Assembly: GCF_921293095.1 (NCBI RefSeq) | Contig: NC_060247.1 | Span: 109,511,111-109,575,110, forward strand | Direction: 5' to 3' | DNA: 64,000 nt | Source of the DNA: Ischnura elegans | Lineage: Eukaryota > Arthropoda > Insecta > Odonata > Coenagrionidae | In this document: piece after piece, positions 22,814 to 37,600 of the stretch | How the letters are laid out: every line of letters starts with the position of its first letter | How positions within the stretch are numbered: position 1 is the first letter of the stretch | Position numbers and translations under genes: made by a program | Notes under the pieces: generated by a model | What the model was told of the DNA's origin: nothing | What the model saw: the letters and a program-made list of their open reading frames with translations, nothing else | Database searches by the model: none

Positions 22814-23281
22814 ACTTTAAAAATTTTTAATTTCAACCCCCTGATATTTTTTGACTATTGATATGGTAAATATCAATAATAGAAGTGTTTCTTACACAAA
22901 TATGTAAAAATAAGTTATGTAAACATATTGAAATGGAAGTAAAACAATATTTTTCATTCTCAAGACATAAAAATTCTTTAAGAAAGTCACCAATCCTACT
23001 TTTATTTACTCTTACGAATGTTTTAGATGTACAGACAAATAGTTTTAGCAGCTTAAGTATTACATTGTGTAGTTCATGTAAAAAAATGTTTCATCTTTTT
23101 TCTTTCCATAAAACGTATTAATTTTAACAATTGAAAACAACAAAATTTTCCTGTGTATTTTTTTTAATTTTTTTTCACAAATTTCATTAGGACTTCCTAT
23201 TGCTCCAAAATGTACATTACATTTATTTATTTTACAGGTAAAATATAAATTTTTAGAAAAAAATGCTTTGTTGTCAATTTC

Positions 23282-24650
23282 TCACTCCAGTACAGGTAGT
23301 ACACAGATAACTTCGGTGCTCGTCACACATCGGAGCGCGGCACGATGAGCATATAATTCTTGTTTTTCTGTCTCTATTCCTTGGGCATAAGCTGCATCGT
23401 ATTTTGCTTTGAAGGATTTTAGGTTTATCAATTGCTGATATTTCAACTTTTCAAGTTTCCGCAATGGTATTCCTGATTGAAGAACGCAGGTTTGTTTTCA
23501 AAATCCGTTGATGCAAATGAGGTTTGATGAGTGACAAAGTCAAGATTTTCAAAAATTTTCTCTGGTTTATTTTTTCATTACTATCAATATGAGAGTAAAG
23601 AACCATTGCGTTTATACCAGCTTGGTCTAGCATGCCATACAAAATCTGCATTGGCCATCGAAGGGTTTTTCTGGCTGTTGTATATTCCTGACACAGTTGA
23701 TCAAATGTGTCTGTTCCTCCTTTAGTGGCATTATACATGCAAATAATCTCGGGCTTTCCATTGTATTCATTTATAGCTCCATCCAAATGAAAAGATGACA
23801 ACAAAAGCACTAGTTTATTTCTTTTCAGTGTGAAAGACAGCAGGGTCATGTCAGGGTCAAAGGCAAATCGTGAAGATTGAACAACAGCACTTCTTGTAAA
23901 ATCCACTGGAATTTGACGCTTGTTTTTACGAATGGTGCCCACCATCGTCATTGAATAATCTTTTAGCATCTTCTTTACAAGCTCAACAGAAGTGAACCAA
24001 TTGTCGCACGTAATATTTCTATTCGTGCCATGAATTGGTGTTGACAATGTCCGTACATATATGTTGGAACAGTTTCATCTGGATTGGTAACTACTTTTCC
24101 TATGTAAGGATAGGCATTTACCATGTAAAACGTTTTTGCATCATTCATCATTACAATTTTTATGTCATACTTATCTGGCATTCCTTTCATATATGGCAAT
24201 GAGGATTGTAATATTTCTTGCAATTATCTACAAACCCTTCTCAAATTTCACGAATTGGCGCAAATTTATCGATCGTTCTGCGCTGCATTCTCGTGTTTTT
24301 ACCATCAAAACGCAAGGTTGACAGCAAAAATAGGAATCGGTGAAGAGACATGGTGCATTGATGCAACGTAGATCCAAACTCAGTTTACCACAGTTCATAC
24401 AAATTTGTGTTGCACGTCTTCTGCACCCCAGAAAAACATAGAAGTCCAAAAAAAGCTTCACATCACCGTGGTACCATTGAGGAATTGTGACATTTTGACG
24501 CTGCCGTTGTATTTCCTCATTTGTGTGCGTCATTATTTTATTTCGTAAAGCGCTATCCAACAGTAATTCCCAAGCTTGCCGGGGAGTTTTGACGTTGCGC
24601 GCTGCTCCTTTTGGTCCAGGCAGATCCGAAACCAAATTTTGCTCTTTCTT
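23282..24650 (-). pseudogene. piggyBac transposase (DDE), frameshifted
   Basis: Catalyses TTAA-specific cut-and-paste transposition when intact. Pieces in order: 24635-24228 (PRQAWELLLDSALRN, HTNEEIQ; then two compensating slips), 24223-23975 (MPDKYDIKIVMMNDAKTFYM, the central DDE region), 24047-23451 (ITCDNWFTSVELVKKML, then YNATKGGTDTFDQLCQEY and TLRWPMQILYGMLDQAGINA) and 23464-23282. Those last motifs are strong piggyBac hallmarks. Breaks: stop at about 24228, a deletion just before MPDKY where the first catalytic Asp would be expected, and frameshifts near 24010 and 23458. The usual C-terminal Cys-rich domain is not evident. Inactive in this copy. Confidence 0.85.
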
Positions 24651-25379
24651 TCGATCTCTAAATTATTTCAAACGTCAATGTTTGATGAATAGTTTACTAT
24701 TATGAGTAATATATGTTCAAAACTATTGCTCTACAATCCATTCCATTGAAGTTTGTTTGTACGTCTTTCACTCCGAAATTCCTAAATTATTTGCAAAAGA
24801 GGAAACCAAGATATTTCACAAAAAAAGTTGATGTCCTCCAGTATCTTAAAGTGATAAAAAATGATAAATGGCATTTTAATTACTTTAAACGTATAAATAC
24901 GATTATTACAAATGTAATAGCAGCAAAAAAGACAATAAACAAATGTGTTAATATTTTTTCGCAATTTCAAAAAAATTTCATGAAGTGCACACTGGGGTCC
25001 AATGGACCCCAGACCATGTTCAATATTAAATTATAAAGCAATAAGCGCGTTGAAAAAATCACCACACACTAGAAACTTTTACTAACGTATAAAAGGAAAT
25101 TTACATTGGTATGAGCTTTCAATATTTTGTACATTACAAAAGTTACAGCAAAGAAAAAAACTCCTGGGGTCCACCGGACCCCAGTGTGCCCTTCTAGGGT
25201 TAAATCAATACATTTTTATTTATGTGCATCAGTATGCTTCCTAACCTCAAGGCATAAAACGCATTTTCCGCTTCGACTATCTTTTAAGTTAATCTATTCC
25301 CTGATCTTCAAGGGTGAGTACTATAAACAAGCGATAAGGCAAGTGCTGCTTTGGTTTTTCTAATCATCGCTAAATGATG

Positions 25380-25584
25380 GTTGAATTATGCGCAAGCAGA
25401 GGACTCCACATGTGCACTGTGGAGAAATCTTCCCAGAAATACTTGTTGCAGCATAAATATTCATTCAGACACGCTGCACGAGGATAGCAGTGTGCTGTGC
25501 GGATTAGTAAGAAATCGAACTTATATCGCTCCGTCTTGTGGATAGGTGGAACCAGAGAGAAAGAGGAATTCATCCCTTAGAAAA
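25380..25584 (+). promoter_or_regulatory. Candidate core promoter of gene B
   Basis: A TATA-like gcataaatattc at 25451 is followed about 33 nt later by tagcagtgtg (initiator-like CAGT). The block is strongly conserved upstream of gene C (gcatatatattc at 56801), supporting function, but the transcription start is inferred. Confidence 0.4.
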
Positions 25585-25612
25585 ATGCATTCACTACTTG
25601 TGACAGTTATTG
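25585..25612 (+). CDS. Gene B exon 1
   Basis: Encodes MHSLLVTVI, donor tg|gtgagt, phase 1. The next exon completes the hydrophobic leader. Confidence 0.75.
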
Positions 25613-28600
25613 GTGAGTAAATTATTTTTAAAATAAGGAATACCTCCAATGTGATCGATCGATGACAGATTAAGTGATTGATCTTTAAGAACTGGACGAC
25701 TGCGTTCAGTACATGGTCGTTCTTTGACCGTTTTTTTACATTTGGATTTATTTTAGCAAATGCAAATATTAACGTTATAATGAAGTAGCCTCTTCCTTGT
25801 GGCTGCAATGATAGAATTTACTAAGATAGATTTTGGGGAACTATATCGCTTCCGTCGCTATTTAAATAACCACGAAGTCATCAAGGAAGTGGCATTTACA
25901 CTCGCTCTTGAAGTGAATGCTTACTTTCTCGACTGGAGCTTTCTGGTTGTTATCATAGTTTGATCAATTTTTGTGGTGTATGATCGGTAATCTGGTTCAC
26001 AATAATAAAAAGGGCTAACTAATTTTGAGTAGTTTTTTCAAGTCTTATTAATTGATCTTATGATAAGAGATTTTCCTCCGCTTGGTCGTGCATGTAAAAT
26101 GAGAAATTTTAAAGTGCCTTATGACCCTGATTATAGCCGAAAACTGAAATCCACGTTTTTGAATAGAATTAAAGTGAATGTTTGCGTTATAAAAATTTAA
26201 TATGATCACATAAAATATGCCATGGAATTGAGAGTATCTTATTTTTCTCATGAAAGCATATGTGAGATATACCGTGTTAACCAAGAAGCCTACCTCGGCT
26301 TGGGGTCATAGATGACGAAATGAAAATATTTTTTGCAACTTTTCGAAGTGTTGACAATGAAAAAATCAACTTTAAAGGATTCCATATCATTATGAACTTG
26401 TGCAAATATATGTGGTTCGTCTGCTTCAAAGGCATTATTATTGAGAGGAATGGAATATTTGATTAGGCAACGTCTTGAACGTTATTTTTATTTCTTCCTC
26501 GCCTCCTCTTTCATTGGACAAGCTATATTGACTATTGACCGTTAATCGTGTGGTTAAGATACAATACTAATTTCAGTTGCTTTTTGGTACTTCCTCTTGC
26601 TCACACTGTTATTATTGTTTTAGTAGTTCACGGCTCTCGTATACAGAAATTTTCATAATAACATGTTTTTTTTATATTTTTTAATAAATGTTATTACTTA
26701 CCGCTTCTTTCATCAACGTAATTAGGAGAATTTTTAATTATGTGGCTTACCCTGGGTGTATTATTACTCGTTAATCCTGGATAGTAATGAAATCATAATC
26801 GGAAATTCAGAACGAGCCATGCTTTGATATTACAGAGCAATTAGCGTATTAAGATACGTAGTTGCGTCATCTACTATACCTGGCGATGCCTCGTGGGTTA
26901 CGGGTGCGCAAAAATATTCAGGACAGTACATTGATATTATAAGTGAAAATAGACGATTTTAATAATTTTTCCAGCATGTGCCTTTTATTTTATGCCTATG
27001 TGCATCATGTTATGTGTAAAGATGATGAATGATGATCTATAGGTTTAATCTAACTGGTAATAAAAACTCTGCGATTACCTTGAAAATGTTGATTCACTCA
27101 TAAAATTTTAATGGCATTTTAGAAAACAAATTTGGTATTTTATCTTTTTTGATTTCTATTGGGCAAACTGTATTAGGAATTATAAAAAGAGCATGAAAGT
27201 GCATAATGATCTTTGCTGTCGACGAGCCCCTGTAACAAAATACTTGTAATATCTATTTCAAATATTCGTCTCGTTGCCCCGCTGGTAGCTCCATACCTGG
27301 CTATTTGCCTCCGACTAATATATCGAGTAATTATGTGTGCTTAGAAGAGATGTAATAGTTTCTTTTCCGAAAGTAAACAAGCAATAGTGTGGTTATCCAG
27401 TTGATGAGTTGTTCAATATCATTGGCTCAACAGTATAGCTTCGCTAAACACTGTTATATGAAATTAACCCAATATTTTTTTTTGGGAAAGAAAAACCGTT
27501 AAATTATTTCTTCAAAACATGTTTCTTTTATACTACCTGGGATTAAAAAAAAAGATCCCACAACCGTTAGACAGTAATGATTTTGCTACTCCATTTTTTA
27601 CAATTGTGAATGTTCTCTGAATATCTAAATATAGTATAAAATGCTCTTATGTTTTCTTTAGTGGCAGCTTGTGTCACACTCCCAGCACTTGGATTTTATG
27701 TACCACGTGATGATGACACCATCGAGCACCAACAATGCATGAACAGGAGCCATGTAAGTAACTAAACCAGTGTGATACTCGTGGAGGGGGTTTCTGTAAA
27801 AGATAGCGGCTGCGCTATTATGACGAATATTATTATTATTATAGCAAAACTTGTTACAAGTCGACCACAAAGTCGGATAGTAACATAAAATCAAAAAGTA
27901 TATGAAGACAAAAACATAAAATACCTAGTACAAGCTTGGTCGATAGGTATCATCAAAATACCCAAAATACACAAAAACCAAAATACAAAACATAAAATAC
28001 TAAGTACAAAAAAGTTTTGAAAAAGCCCACAGAATCCATTTTTAAACTATACATAACACACAATAATATATGAAGACCAAAGCAAAAACATGAAACACCA
28101 AATTCGAAAAATAAACGCTTGCAAATCCCTCAGATTTAAATTCTATTTAACCTAGTCATAACCATGATAAAAAGAAGAGTACAATGGTAATTTCCACACT
28201 TTTAATGTCACAACTCAGCAACCGACCATGGTTTCAAGGTTTCGACCATGACTAGGCATGGTTACGTTAGGTCAGTTATATTGAATATAAATCATCAAAT
28301 TCAACGCATGGATTAGGATCGAGCCTTGCTCTAATTTTCCCTAGTATAGTTAATTATTCCATATATACGGCTTCGTATTTAAGTATAAAAAACGCAGTGT
28401 CATTAATGCCGTTGTCAATGTATTATCACTAACATTTCCATTATGAGACCCCATCTCTTCTCCGCTGCTTTAAATTTATCTTTATGCTTGATAAGTGTGA
28501 TCATAGAGTTATTTATGAGTTTTATCATAAATATTGTGCGAGTTTGATTTTCGTCGCCTGCAATGCGCGGAACTGTTTTCGATCGTCAAGTTGTATCCTG

Positions 28601-31600
28601 TTCTCGGACCTCATGGATCATCAGGTATTATCATAAAAACTAAAATTGTCTTTTGCTGACCGCCTGATAACGATAAAGGAATTTATAAAATATAATTTAA
28701 GTATTACTATAAACAACTTTCTGAAGTACTCCACTCGCATCGTTTGCCCTACACTAATTTTCATTCCGACTACATATATCACCAGGGCAATATGTAACGC
28801 CCTCAAAATCAGCGTAATATAACGTGGTGAAATTTGCGGGATAAGCATCGAAGCTATTTGAAAAAGGGAAATAGCAGCAGCGCAGTATTGCGCCCCCAAT
28901 GGGTGCTTTCAATTTTTCTACACACGTCGAAGTTGCGTAGCGGTTTTCATGTTCCATTCTATGTGTATCGCCGACTGTTGTGGCACAAGTCAACAAACGA
29001 TTACGTGCAGGAATTGGAGAGTTATAAACCGTTACCGCGAGTCGGCACTAGTCGACGCGTGAGTCGCATGAATGGAAAGCACCCTATGTACATAATAACC
29101 CTGATGAAATTCATAGTCCAGAAACAGTATGTCACGCTTTCTCTTCAGAAATAAGTCTATTTCGCGTCTTATGTAAGCCATGTAATTTATCTCTCAGTAT
29201 ACGTGCTGTTTTTTGACTTGATGCCGTTTTGATATGCATAAAAAGGAAACGTTTTGTGAATATTTTACATGAAAATCGACAGTCTACTTTTTCGGATAAT
29301 TTCCACGAATTTTTAGGTATTTCACATAATAAACAATATCCCTTTATTTTCCGTCGTCCATGGACCTTGAAACATCTGTAGTTATACACGTCATGCGCAT
29401 TACACGCATGGTGGTAAATTTATTTCAGCTGCCTCGTTATCCAGCCTCTATGAGCTCGAGTTTATTTCACGCATAGTGAAGCATATAATCCAACTAATGA
29501 ATAATTAAAAAAAAATTAATTTCGACTCAAAAATTTATGAAAACTAACCCCAGTTTATAAGCTAGCTGAATGTACATTTAGCCAGCGGGAAGTTATGTGT
29601 TGTTTAAAGAAACACCGCCATAAGGATTGTTATTGTTTTCCTCTAATTTTTGGGAAACACTAATGGGGTATAGTTTGAAGCAGCTTATCCTCGGGAATTA
29701 TTTTTTCACAGATGGCATCAGTTGACTTATCACGATGCATGATGAGAGTACTTGAAAGCGGAGGAAATCCGGATGAGTTGTATCCTGACAGCCCTTGTCC
29801 TCGTTGCAGTCATGTGTGCAGGTTGGTATTTACATTCAACGTCTCAAATTTCGAATGCCATGAATCTCGGATAATAAATAAATAAATGAAAAGTAAATAA
29901 AAATAAATAAATTAATTAATAGTTAATTAATCCATTGTTCTAAGAGTACGTTCTCCTTTATGATATAGCATTAAATAACAAGGTGTACGCTGACAATGGA
30001 GATAGGGATAACAAATAGTAATATAATAACATAAAAAAATTAATTTCTTCTTTTATCACTTCATGAGCATTTAATGTATCCATAAATAAATCTATTTACT
30101 CAGTTGAAAATAGACTTAAGGAAATACAGAATATTAACAAAACGAAAGAAAAAAACTAAATTTCTTCTTCTGACACTAAATCAATTTAAAACGTGTCGAT
30201 AAACTAACAGATCAATCAAATCCAGTATCATCAAATTAGTCAGACTTGTGGGTCCCTGGAAAGTATTCCTTTTAAAAAAATTCAAGTGAAGCACTGTATT
30301 TTGCCTGTTTAGACAAATCGTTCCACAGTTTTGAGACAACAGCTATTATATATAGTTAAATAAAGCGTAGTAAAAATTGAATCGATGATAATTTATTTAG
30401 GTCTAATGGCATTTGACAAGACATTCCCTTGCTGCTTACTTGAGTTTTTTTTTCATTCTCTTGGCCTTCACTGTTAACGCTGATTAGTGTCATGCAGTGT
30501 AAGTCTTGAAGAATTATATGCCTATATATTTATTTGACAACGTTTCGGTATATTTATATACATTCATCAAGTTTTCCTGCAATGGGTTGCATTTGTTTTG
30601 AAAAAGTTATTTTCTTAATTCTCTCATCTAAAGCAACGTGTCCGGACGGGCTGAAATTTTCACTCAATTATGAGTACAGAGCCAAAAATACCTCTGAAGA
30701 TGTAGCCATGAAAATTTCTGGATATGTTCTTAGTTCACGAACACAAATAATAAATATATTCGTATCTCGAGGTATCACTGTATACAGATATACCTAAACG
30801 TTGGCAAACACTTGCTATTAACAGAATAATCAATTCGTAAAAAGGCATGCTTGACTTAAGTTTGGTATTTTTGGTTTTGATAGTGACTGTTGTGTCGTAG
30901 CGATAAGTTTTCTCTGAGTGGTAAGGGTTTGGTTTTTTTGTTGAATAGGCGCGCTGTCATTATAATAATGAACCGGAATTATTTAGAAAAATCAGGCTGC
31001 AGATTTAATTTGTAAGTTTTCAAAAATCACGTCTTCGACATATTTCAGCTTGAAAATTTAATCGCTCATTCGGAATTGGAAGTAAGTGTGTTAAGTACAC
31101 ATAATTCCTTTTTATTGCCCGATTCATCCTTTTCTAACAATGCTAGTACTTCCTTCTTTGAAGGGATATAAAAAACCCAGAAATGATGTCCTACTTATTA
31201 TAGTATTTTGGTCGACTTTTTTGATGTAATTTCCTTTGCCAGCATTTTAATTCAATGTTCCTACCGCTAAAAGTCTAATTGGCATAAAAATATTGCGAGG
31301 GCAAAGGTTTTTCTTTCAAAATATTGCAGTATTTCTTTAAAAGATTGGTGATGTTATTCGCACCACTATCGACATGTGTGCTAGAGTTTAATGTCATCTT
31401 TTATCATGAAGAGTAAAGTTCCCCAAATTCACCACACTAGTCATAGTCCACTGTAATATATATATATGTATATATTCATATATATATATATTACAGTGGA
31501 CTATATAATATAATATAATATAATATAATATAATATAATATAATATAATATAATATAATATAATATAATATAATATAATATAATATAATATAATATAATA

Positions 31601-34600
31601 TAATATAATATAATATAATATAATATAATATAATATAATATAATATAATATAATATAATATAATATAATATAATATAATATAATATAATATAATATAATA
31701 TAATATAATATAATATAATATAATATAATATAATATAATATAATATAATATAATATAATATAATATAATATAATATAATATAATATAATATAATATAATA
31801 TAACATAATATAATATTTTTTTTTTTTTTTTTTTTTAAATTTAATAATTTATTTATTTATTCATTTAACTATGTACAAACAAGAAATAATGTTTATACAA
31901 CTGTGTAAATTTTCAAATGAAAACAAACATTCTGGTCCCGCTAAGCCGAAATTGGCTTGTCAGCAGGTGCCAATTTAAGCTTTACAATTTGTGTCTTGTA
32001 AAAATTACTAAATTAACAATTTCACTAACAAACATATTATGCATAAAAAAAAAACATTCTTAATAGCAATTAAGCATATCAATATATAAAATACTGTTAC
32101 ATTCCATTATCAACAACCAGACAATATCCATGCCTTAATTTTTCTTTTTACTTCACTCAAAGATTTTAACTCTTTAAATTCGCTCTTCAAATCATTAAAC
32201 AGTTTAGGTACAACAACTTTCAATTGCCTACAACCCTTATGCGTATAACATCGCGGAATCTCATACATTCCTAAAGCCCTTAAATCGATATTACTATTAA
32301 TATTTCTTTTCCTTTTGTATCTATTATTAAAATAATTATCAATTATTAATATGTACTGATACAATTTATCAAGTGGTAATGTACCAAGGTCTTTAAAATA
32401 CGATTCACCTGAATATCCACCATTTTCCTCAAAGTTAGTTTGATGAATCATTTTTAAAATCCTTTTTTGGTTGGACTTCAATCTTTTCATATTAGTCACA
32501 CCACATGATCCCCACACAGTAAGGCCATATCTGAGAAGGCTCTCAAAAAGACCGTGATACATCATTTTGAGTACATTTTTCGTGACGCTGTCCTTCAGAT
32601 AATAAAATTTGTACATAATGCATCTGAGCTTTTGGTTCAATTTTGATACATGAGAATTAAAAGTGAAATTACAATCAACAATCAAACCCAAATATTTATA
32701 TTCGTTCACTTGTTCTAAAATATTACAGTTACAAGTTATCATGTTGGAATGTAGACATTCATGACCGTGAGATTTAATATTTATTGATTTAACATTAGAA
32801 GCAAGATAAGTGATGTGCATTGTTTTAGATTTTTTTTCATTTAAAATTAAATTATTGTCATGGGACCATTTTAACATATTATTGATATCATTCTGCATAT
32901 TATTGACGGCATTTTTGAAGTTGACATGACTAGATATCAAGACTGTGTCGTCAGCATACAAAAGTAAATTACATTTTTTAATACATTCATGCATATCATT
33001 AACATAAATTAAATACAAAATTGGCCCCAGAATCGATCCTTGGGGCACTCCCATTTTTATGCTGGTAATATCACTAACAACATTTTGAACTTTCACTACC
33101 ATCTTTCTATTAAATAAATAATCTTTAAACCAATCAAGCAACAACCCTCTCACTCCAATATTGTATAATTTTTTAAGCAACAAAGTGTGATCAACCATAT
33201 CGAAAGCCTTTTTATAATCAATGTAAGTTATTACAACATTCTTTCCTCTATCTAAATTATTTCGAATATTCTCTGAAAAGTATTCTAAGGCATCCTTTGT
33301 ACCTTTCTTTTTTTGAAAACCATATTGATGCTCAAAAATTGCTCTATTTTTGTCCAAAAAATTTAACAGCATGTCTGCCACATATTTTTCTAATATTTTA
33401 CTCATACAAGGTAAGATAGATATGGGCCTATAGTTCTGTGTTTGAAGGTGATTTCCACTTTTATAAACCGGACGAACAATAGCTGTTTTCAATTCAACAG
33501 GAACAATGGAATTTTCTAAACTAGTGTTAATAAATTTTTTTTAAACCGGTATAAAGATGCTGTTAGATTTTAAGTCTTTAATTTTCATCCCATCAATTCC
33601 AGGTCCTTTATTTTCAATATTCTTGAGAATATTTTTAACATCTTTTTCAGTTGCATAATTTACCACTATACTATTATTTATTGTAACAGGACTATACTCA
33701 TATAAAACTTCCGAACAATTTATTCTAAGCTCTTCGTTATCTTTTGAGAACTGCTTTACAAAGAGATTAACCACAGATTTTAAATTCATCTTACCAGAGA
33801 AATATTTAACAATAGTATGATCAGGCTCCTTATTTTTATCTGCTCCAGTGATTAACTTAACTAGTTCCCAAATCTTTTTTGCATCATTACCTGCACGAAT
33901 TATACTATGATAGTAAAAAATCTTTTTTGCTCGGCAGATTTCTTTATTAACTTGATTTCTAAAAGTTTGATACTCCCTTCTATAACTCAAATTCGAGGGA
34001 CTATTTTTCCATCTCTTATAGAGGCAGTCTCTAACTTTAATTTTTTCAATTATTTCTTTATTAATCCAAGTTTTTTTATTATCTTTATTATCCTTCCGGG
34101 AATGTTTTTTCATGGCTTTACTGTATATTCCTTGAAACAGACGAGATAATTCCAGATAAATATCATGTTATAATATTATATTATGTTATAATATAATATT
34201 ATAACATAATATAATATAATATAATATAATATAATATAATATAATATAATATAATATAATATAATATAATATAATATAATATAATATAATATAATATAAT
34301 ATAATATAATATAATATAATATAATATAATATAATATAATATAATATAATATAATATAATATAATATAATATAATATAATATAATATAATATAATATAAT
34401 ATAATATAATATAATATAATATAATATAATATAATATAATATAATATAATATAATATAATATAATATAATATAATATAATATAATATAATATAATATAAT
34501 ATAATATAATATAATATAATATAATATAATATAATATAATATAACATAATATAATATTTATAATTATAATTATAACATAATATAATATAACATAACATAA

Positions 34601-37600
34601 TATAACATAACATAACATAACATAATATAATATAATATAATATAACATAACATAACATAACATAACATAACATAACATAACATAACATAACATAACATAA
34701 CATAACATAACATAACATAACATAACATAACATAACATAACATAACATAACATAACATAACATAACATAACATAACATAACATAACATAACATAACATAA
34801 CATAACATAACATAACATAACATAACATAACATAACATAACATAACATAACATAACATAACATAACATAACATAACATAACATAACATAACATAACATAA
34901 CATAACATAACATAACATAACATAACATAACATAACATAACATAACATAACATAACATAACATAACATAACATAACATAACATAACATAACATAACATAA
35001 CATAACATAACATAACATAACATAACATAACATAACATAACATAACATAACATAACATAACATAACATAACATAACATAACATAACATAACATAACATAA
35101 CATAACATAACATAACATAACATAACATAACATAACATAACATAACATAACATAACATAACATAACATAACATAACATAACATAACATAACATAACATAA
35201 CATAACATAACATAACATAACATAACATAACATAACATAACATAACATAACATAACATAACATAACATAACATAACATAACATAACATAACATAACATAA
35301 CATAACATAACATAACATAACATAACATAACATAACATAACATAACATAACATAACATAACATAACATAACATAACATAACATAACATAACATAACATAA
35401 CATAACATAACATAACATAACATAACATAACATAACATAACATAACATAACATAACATAACATAACATAACATAACATAACATAACATAACATAACATAA
35501 CATAACATAACATAACATAACATAACATAACATAACATAACATAACATAACATAACATAACATAACATAACATAACATAACATAACATAACATAACATAA
35601 CATAACATAACATAACATAACATAACATAACATAACATAACATAACATAACATAACATAACATAACATAACATAACATAACATAACATAACATAACATAA
35701 CATAACATAACATAACATAACATAACATAACATAACATAACATAACATAACATAACATAACATAACATAACATAACATAACATAACATAACATAACATAA
35801 CATAACATAACATAACATAACATAACATAACATAATATAATATACATTAAATTTATAATATAAATATATATTATAAATTTAATGTTTAACTTTCCTACTT
35901 CTGTATTAACTAGTATACCCACGAATAGCGGGAATTCTCGTCATTTTTCCCTGTGTGTTTCGCTGTGCTCTACATGTAAATACACCGGTACGCAACGTGT
36001 TAAAAAATAATCATGCATTTATTATTTTTCCCAAAGCAAAAGGGATGAAGTCCAAGAATGCAGTCGCCGATATGCAAATAACGTGATAGAAATAATGGTG
36101 TCCCACAGAGTATTGGAATTATCAAGATTTATGGACCAATTATTTGAGTCTGCACTGTCATTATTCTGCCGCCCAGACATTATACAGTGTAAGTCTTTGA
36201 GGGATTTATTATTATCTAATCTATTTATGTGACTGAGATGAAACTTTACTTTCATGTTTAATTTGCGGTCTTATTTGTTCTCAGTTATGAGTGATAGCGA
36301 AAAGACTACTTATGCGTCCCAGAAGCTGAAAGCCTGCAGTCCAATTATGATCATCGGGAGTCCTGATGACCTGTGTAATGTTCGCGAGACACCGATGCCA
36401 GGGTTTGAAAGAAATATTTGCCGGTAAGCAATGATCATGCGAAATTCAAGGAAGAATGCTGGATAGGCAACCGATTCATTGATGGCGAAATAATCGGTTG
36501 CCAAGGGCTGTTTTGTCCGGTTTCTGAACGAATAAATGCCGGCTAATTCGCACTGAATTCAATGCAGAGCGAAGTAGCTGTTGCTGCTGTCAATCTAGCA
36601 AGAATTATTAGGCCTGCCGCACACCGGCTGAGGCACGGCGCGGCGACTCAATTTAACTTAGTCTGGCCTCGCTGTGCCTTCCCCGATGGTTGAGAGTAAA
36701 GGTAAAAATCCGTGTAACAAGTTACATGTAACATTGTGTTGCAAAACAAAATTCGTGTTATATAACAAGTTTTTGGTTTCCCGCAAGTGGTAAAATTTGT
36801 AACATGTTATAAAAAAAGAGGTGAGGCGCATGGTGGGGATAGCTAATTGACGAGTGGGCTTGGAATGAATCTGTAACATGTTATTTGAGCATTTTTGGCT
36901 CCGATGGACTCTTGTTATAAAAAAAATGTTATATAAAACAAATGTTACAGGAAACTTTTTACATATAGCATGTTTGCATGACATGTTACACAGTATAAAC
37001 GCACCCTAACATACGTCACGGTAAGGCGACTTGAAGACAAGTGTGGCGATAGAAAGAAAAAGCCATCATAATTTCAATGGTTTCGTTCCGATGATCAAAA
37101 TTTAGAAACGAAACAAAATGGATTTAAACCAAAGGAGTTAAATTCAGGGTCGAAACGAAATCGGAGTCAAAACTACTTCGGGTGGAAACTAAACTAAATC
37201 TCTGGGACGAAACGAAATATAAAAAATGTGTCTTGCAGAAGGGACCACGTTCTTCACCTTCGGACAGTTTAGTTTCGACAAACACACCGAGTACTGAGTA
37301 TGGTTGAATGAAGTAGAAGTTCAGCCTACCGCCATTAAATGCATGGGGCACTCATATTTTTACCACTAACAGGAGAACGGTGAACAGAAATTAGCCATTC
37401 GGTTGTTAAGCTCAATGTTTTAACCTCTCTACACGCATGTCAAACGTAATGGGTCGAAACTTTTTCCTCTTAACCCCCTCCACTCAACTTATGGGATCGA
37501 AACTTAACTATGAGCAGCGAAGATTCGATTAATTTATTTTCGTTCCCCGGGGTAATGTTTCGCCCCGGGCTGAAACTAAGTTCCTTGGTCACTTCGTGCG

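Larger units (their letters stand above)
22750..25199 (-). mobile_element. piggyBac-family transposon, 2450 bp, with TTAA target duplications
   Basis: Flanked by TTAA at 22746-22749 and 25200-25203. Ends are CCCTAGAAGTGCACACT and, inverted, AGTGTGCCCTTCTAGGG. Paralogous block C side lacks it, which confirms the boundaries. Three subterminal palindromes of the form CTGGGGTCC-NNN-GGACCCCAG lie at 22793-22813, 24990-25012 and 25154-25174 (approximate). The transposase lies on the minus strand. Confidence 0.92.
31816..34165 (-). mobile_element. 5'-truncated LINE inserted in the pentanucleotide array
   Basis: The minus-strand 3' end is a poly(A) tail (poly-T at about 31817-31836). Body: 3' UTR to 32110, then RT to 34113. 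The endonuclease domain is missing and the 5' end stops near 34165 inside the array. Target duplications cannot be seen because both flanks are the same repeat. Confidence 0.88.
29822..36036 (+). other. Gene B intron 3
   Basis: 29822-31440 is paralogous to gene C intron 3. The 4.4 kb from 31444 to about 35885 (palindromes, pentanucleotide arrays, LINE) is absent there; the corresponding point in C is about 61470-61510. Confidence 0.75.

Noticed and set aside
24360-24440. Zinc-finger-like Cys cluster (ICMNCGK, SYFCCQPC) in the piggyBac frame
   Set aside because: It is a frameshifted reading; the neighbouring frame over the same bases gives the normal piggyBac N-terminal region (LHRF, LRFD), so the Cys cluster is spurious.
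31501-31806. 101-aa frame of YIIL repeats
   Set aside because: Same artefact in the left pentanucleotide array.
34176-35922. Open frames of 450-550 aa over the array (MLCYV and IILYY repeats)
   Set aside because: They are forced by the 5-bp period of an AT-rich microsatellite without stops in that frame; all overlapping frames are equally open and there is no non-repetitive coding content.
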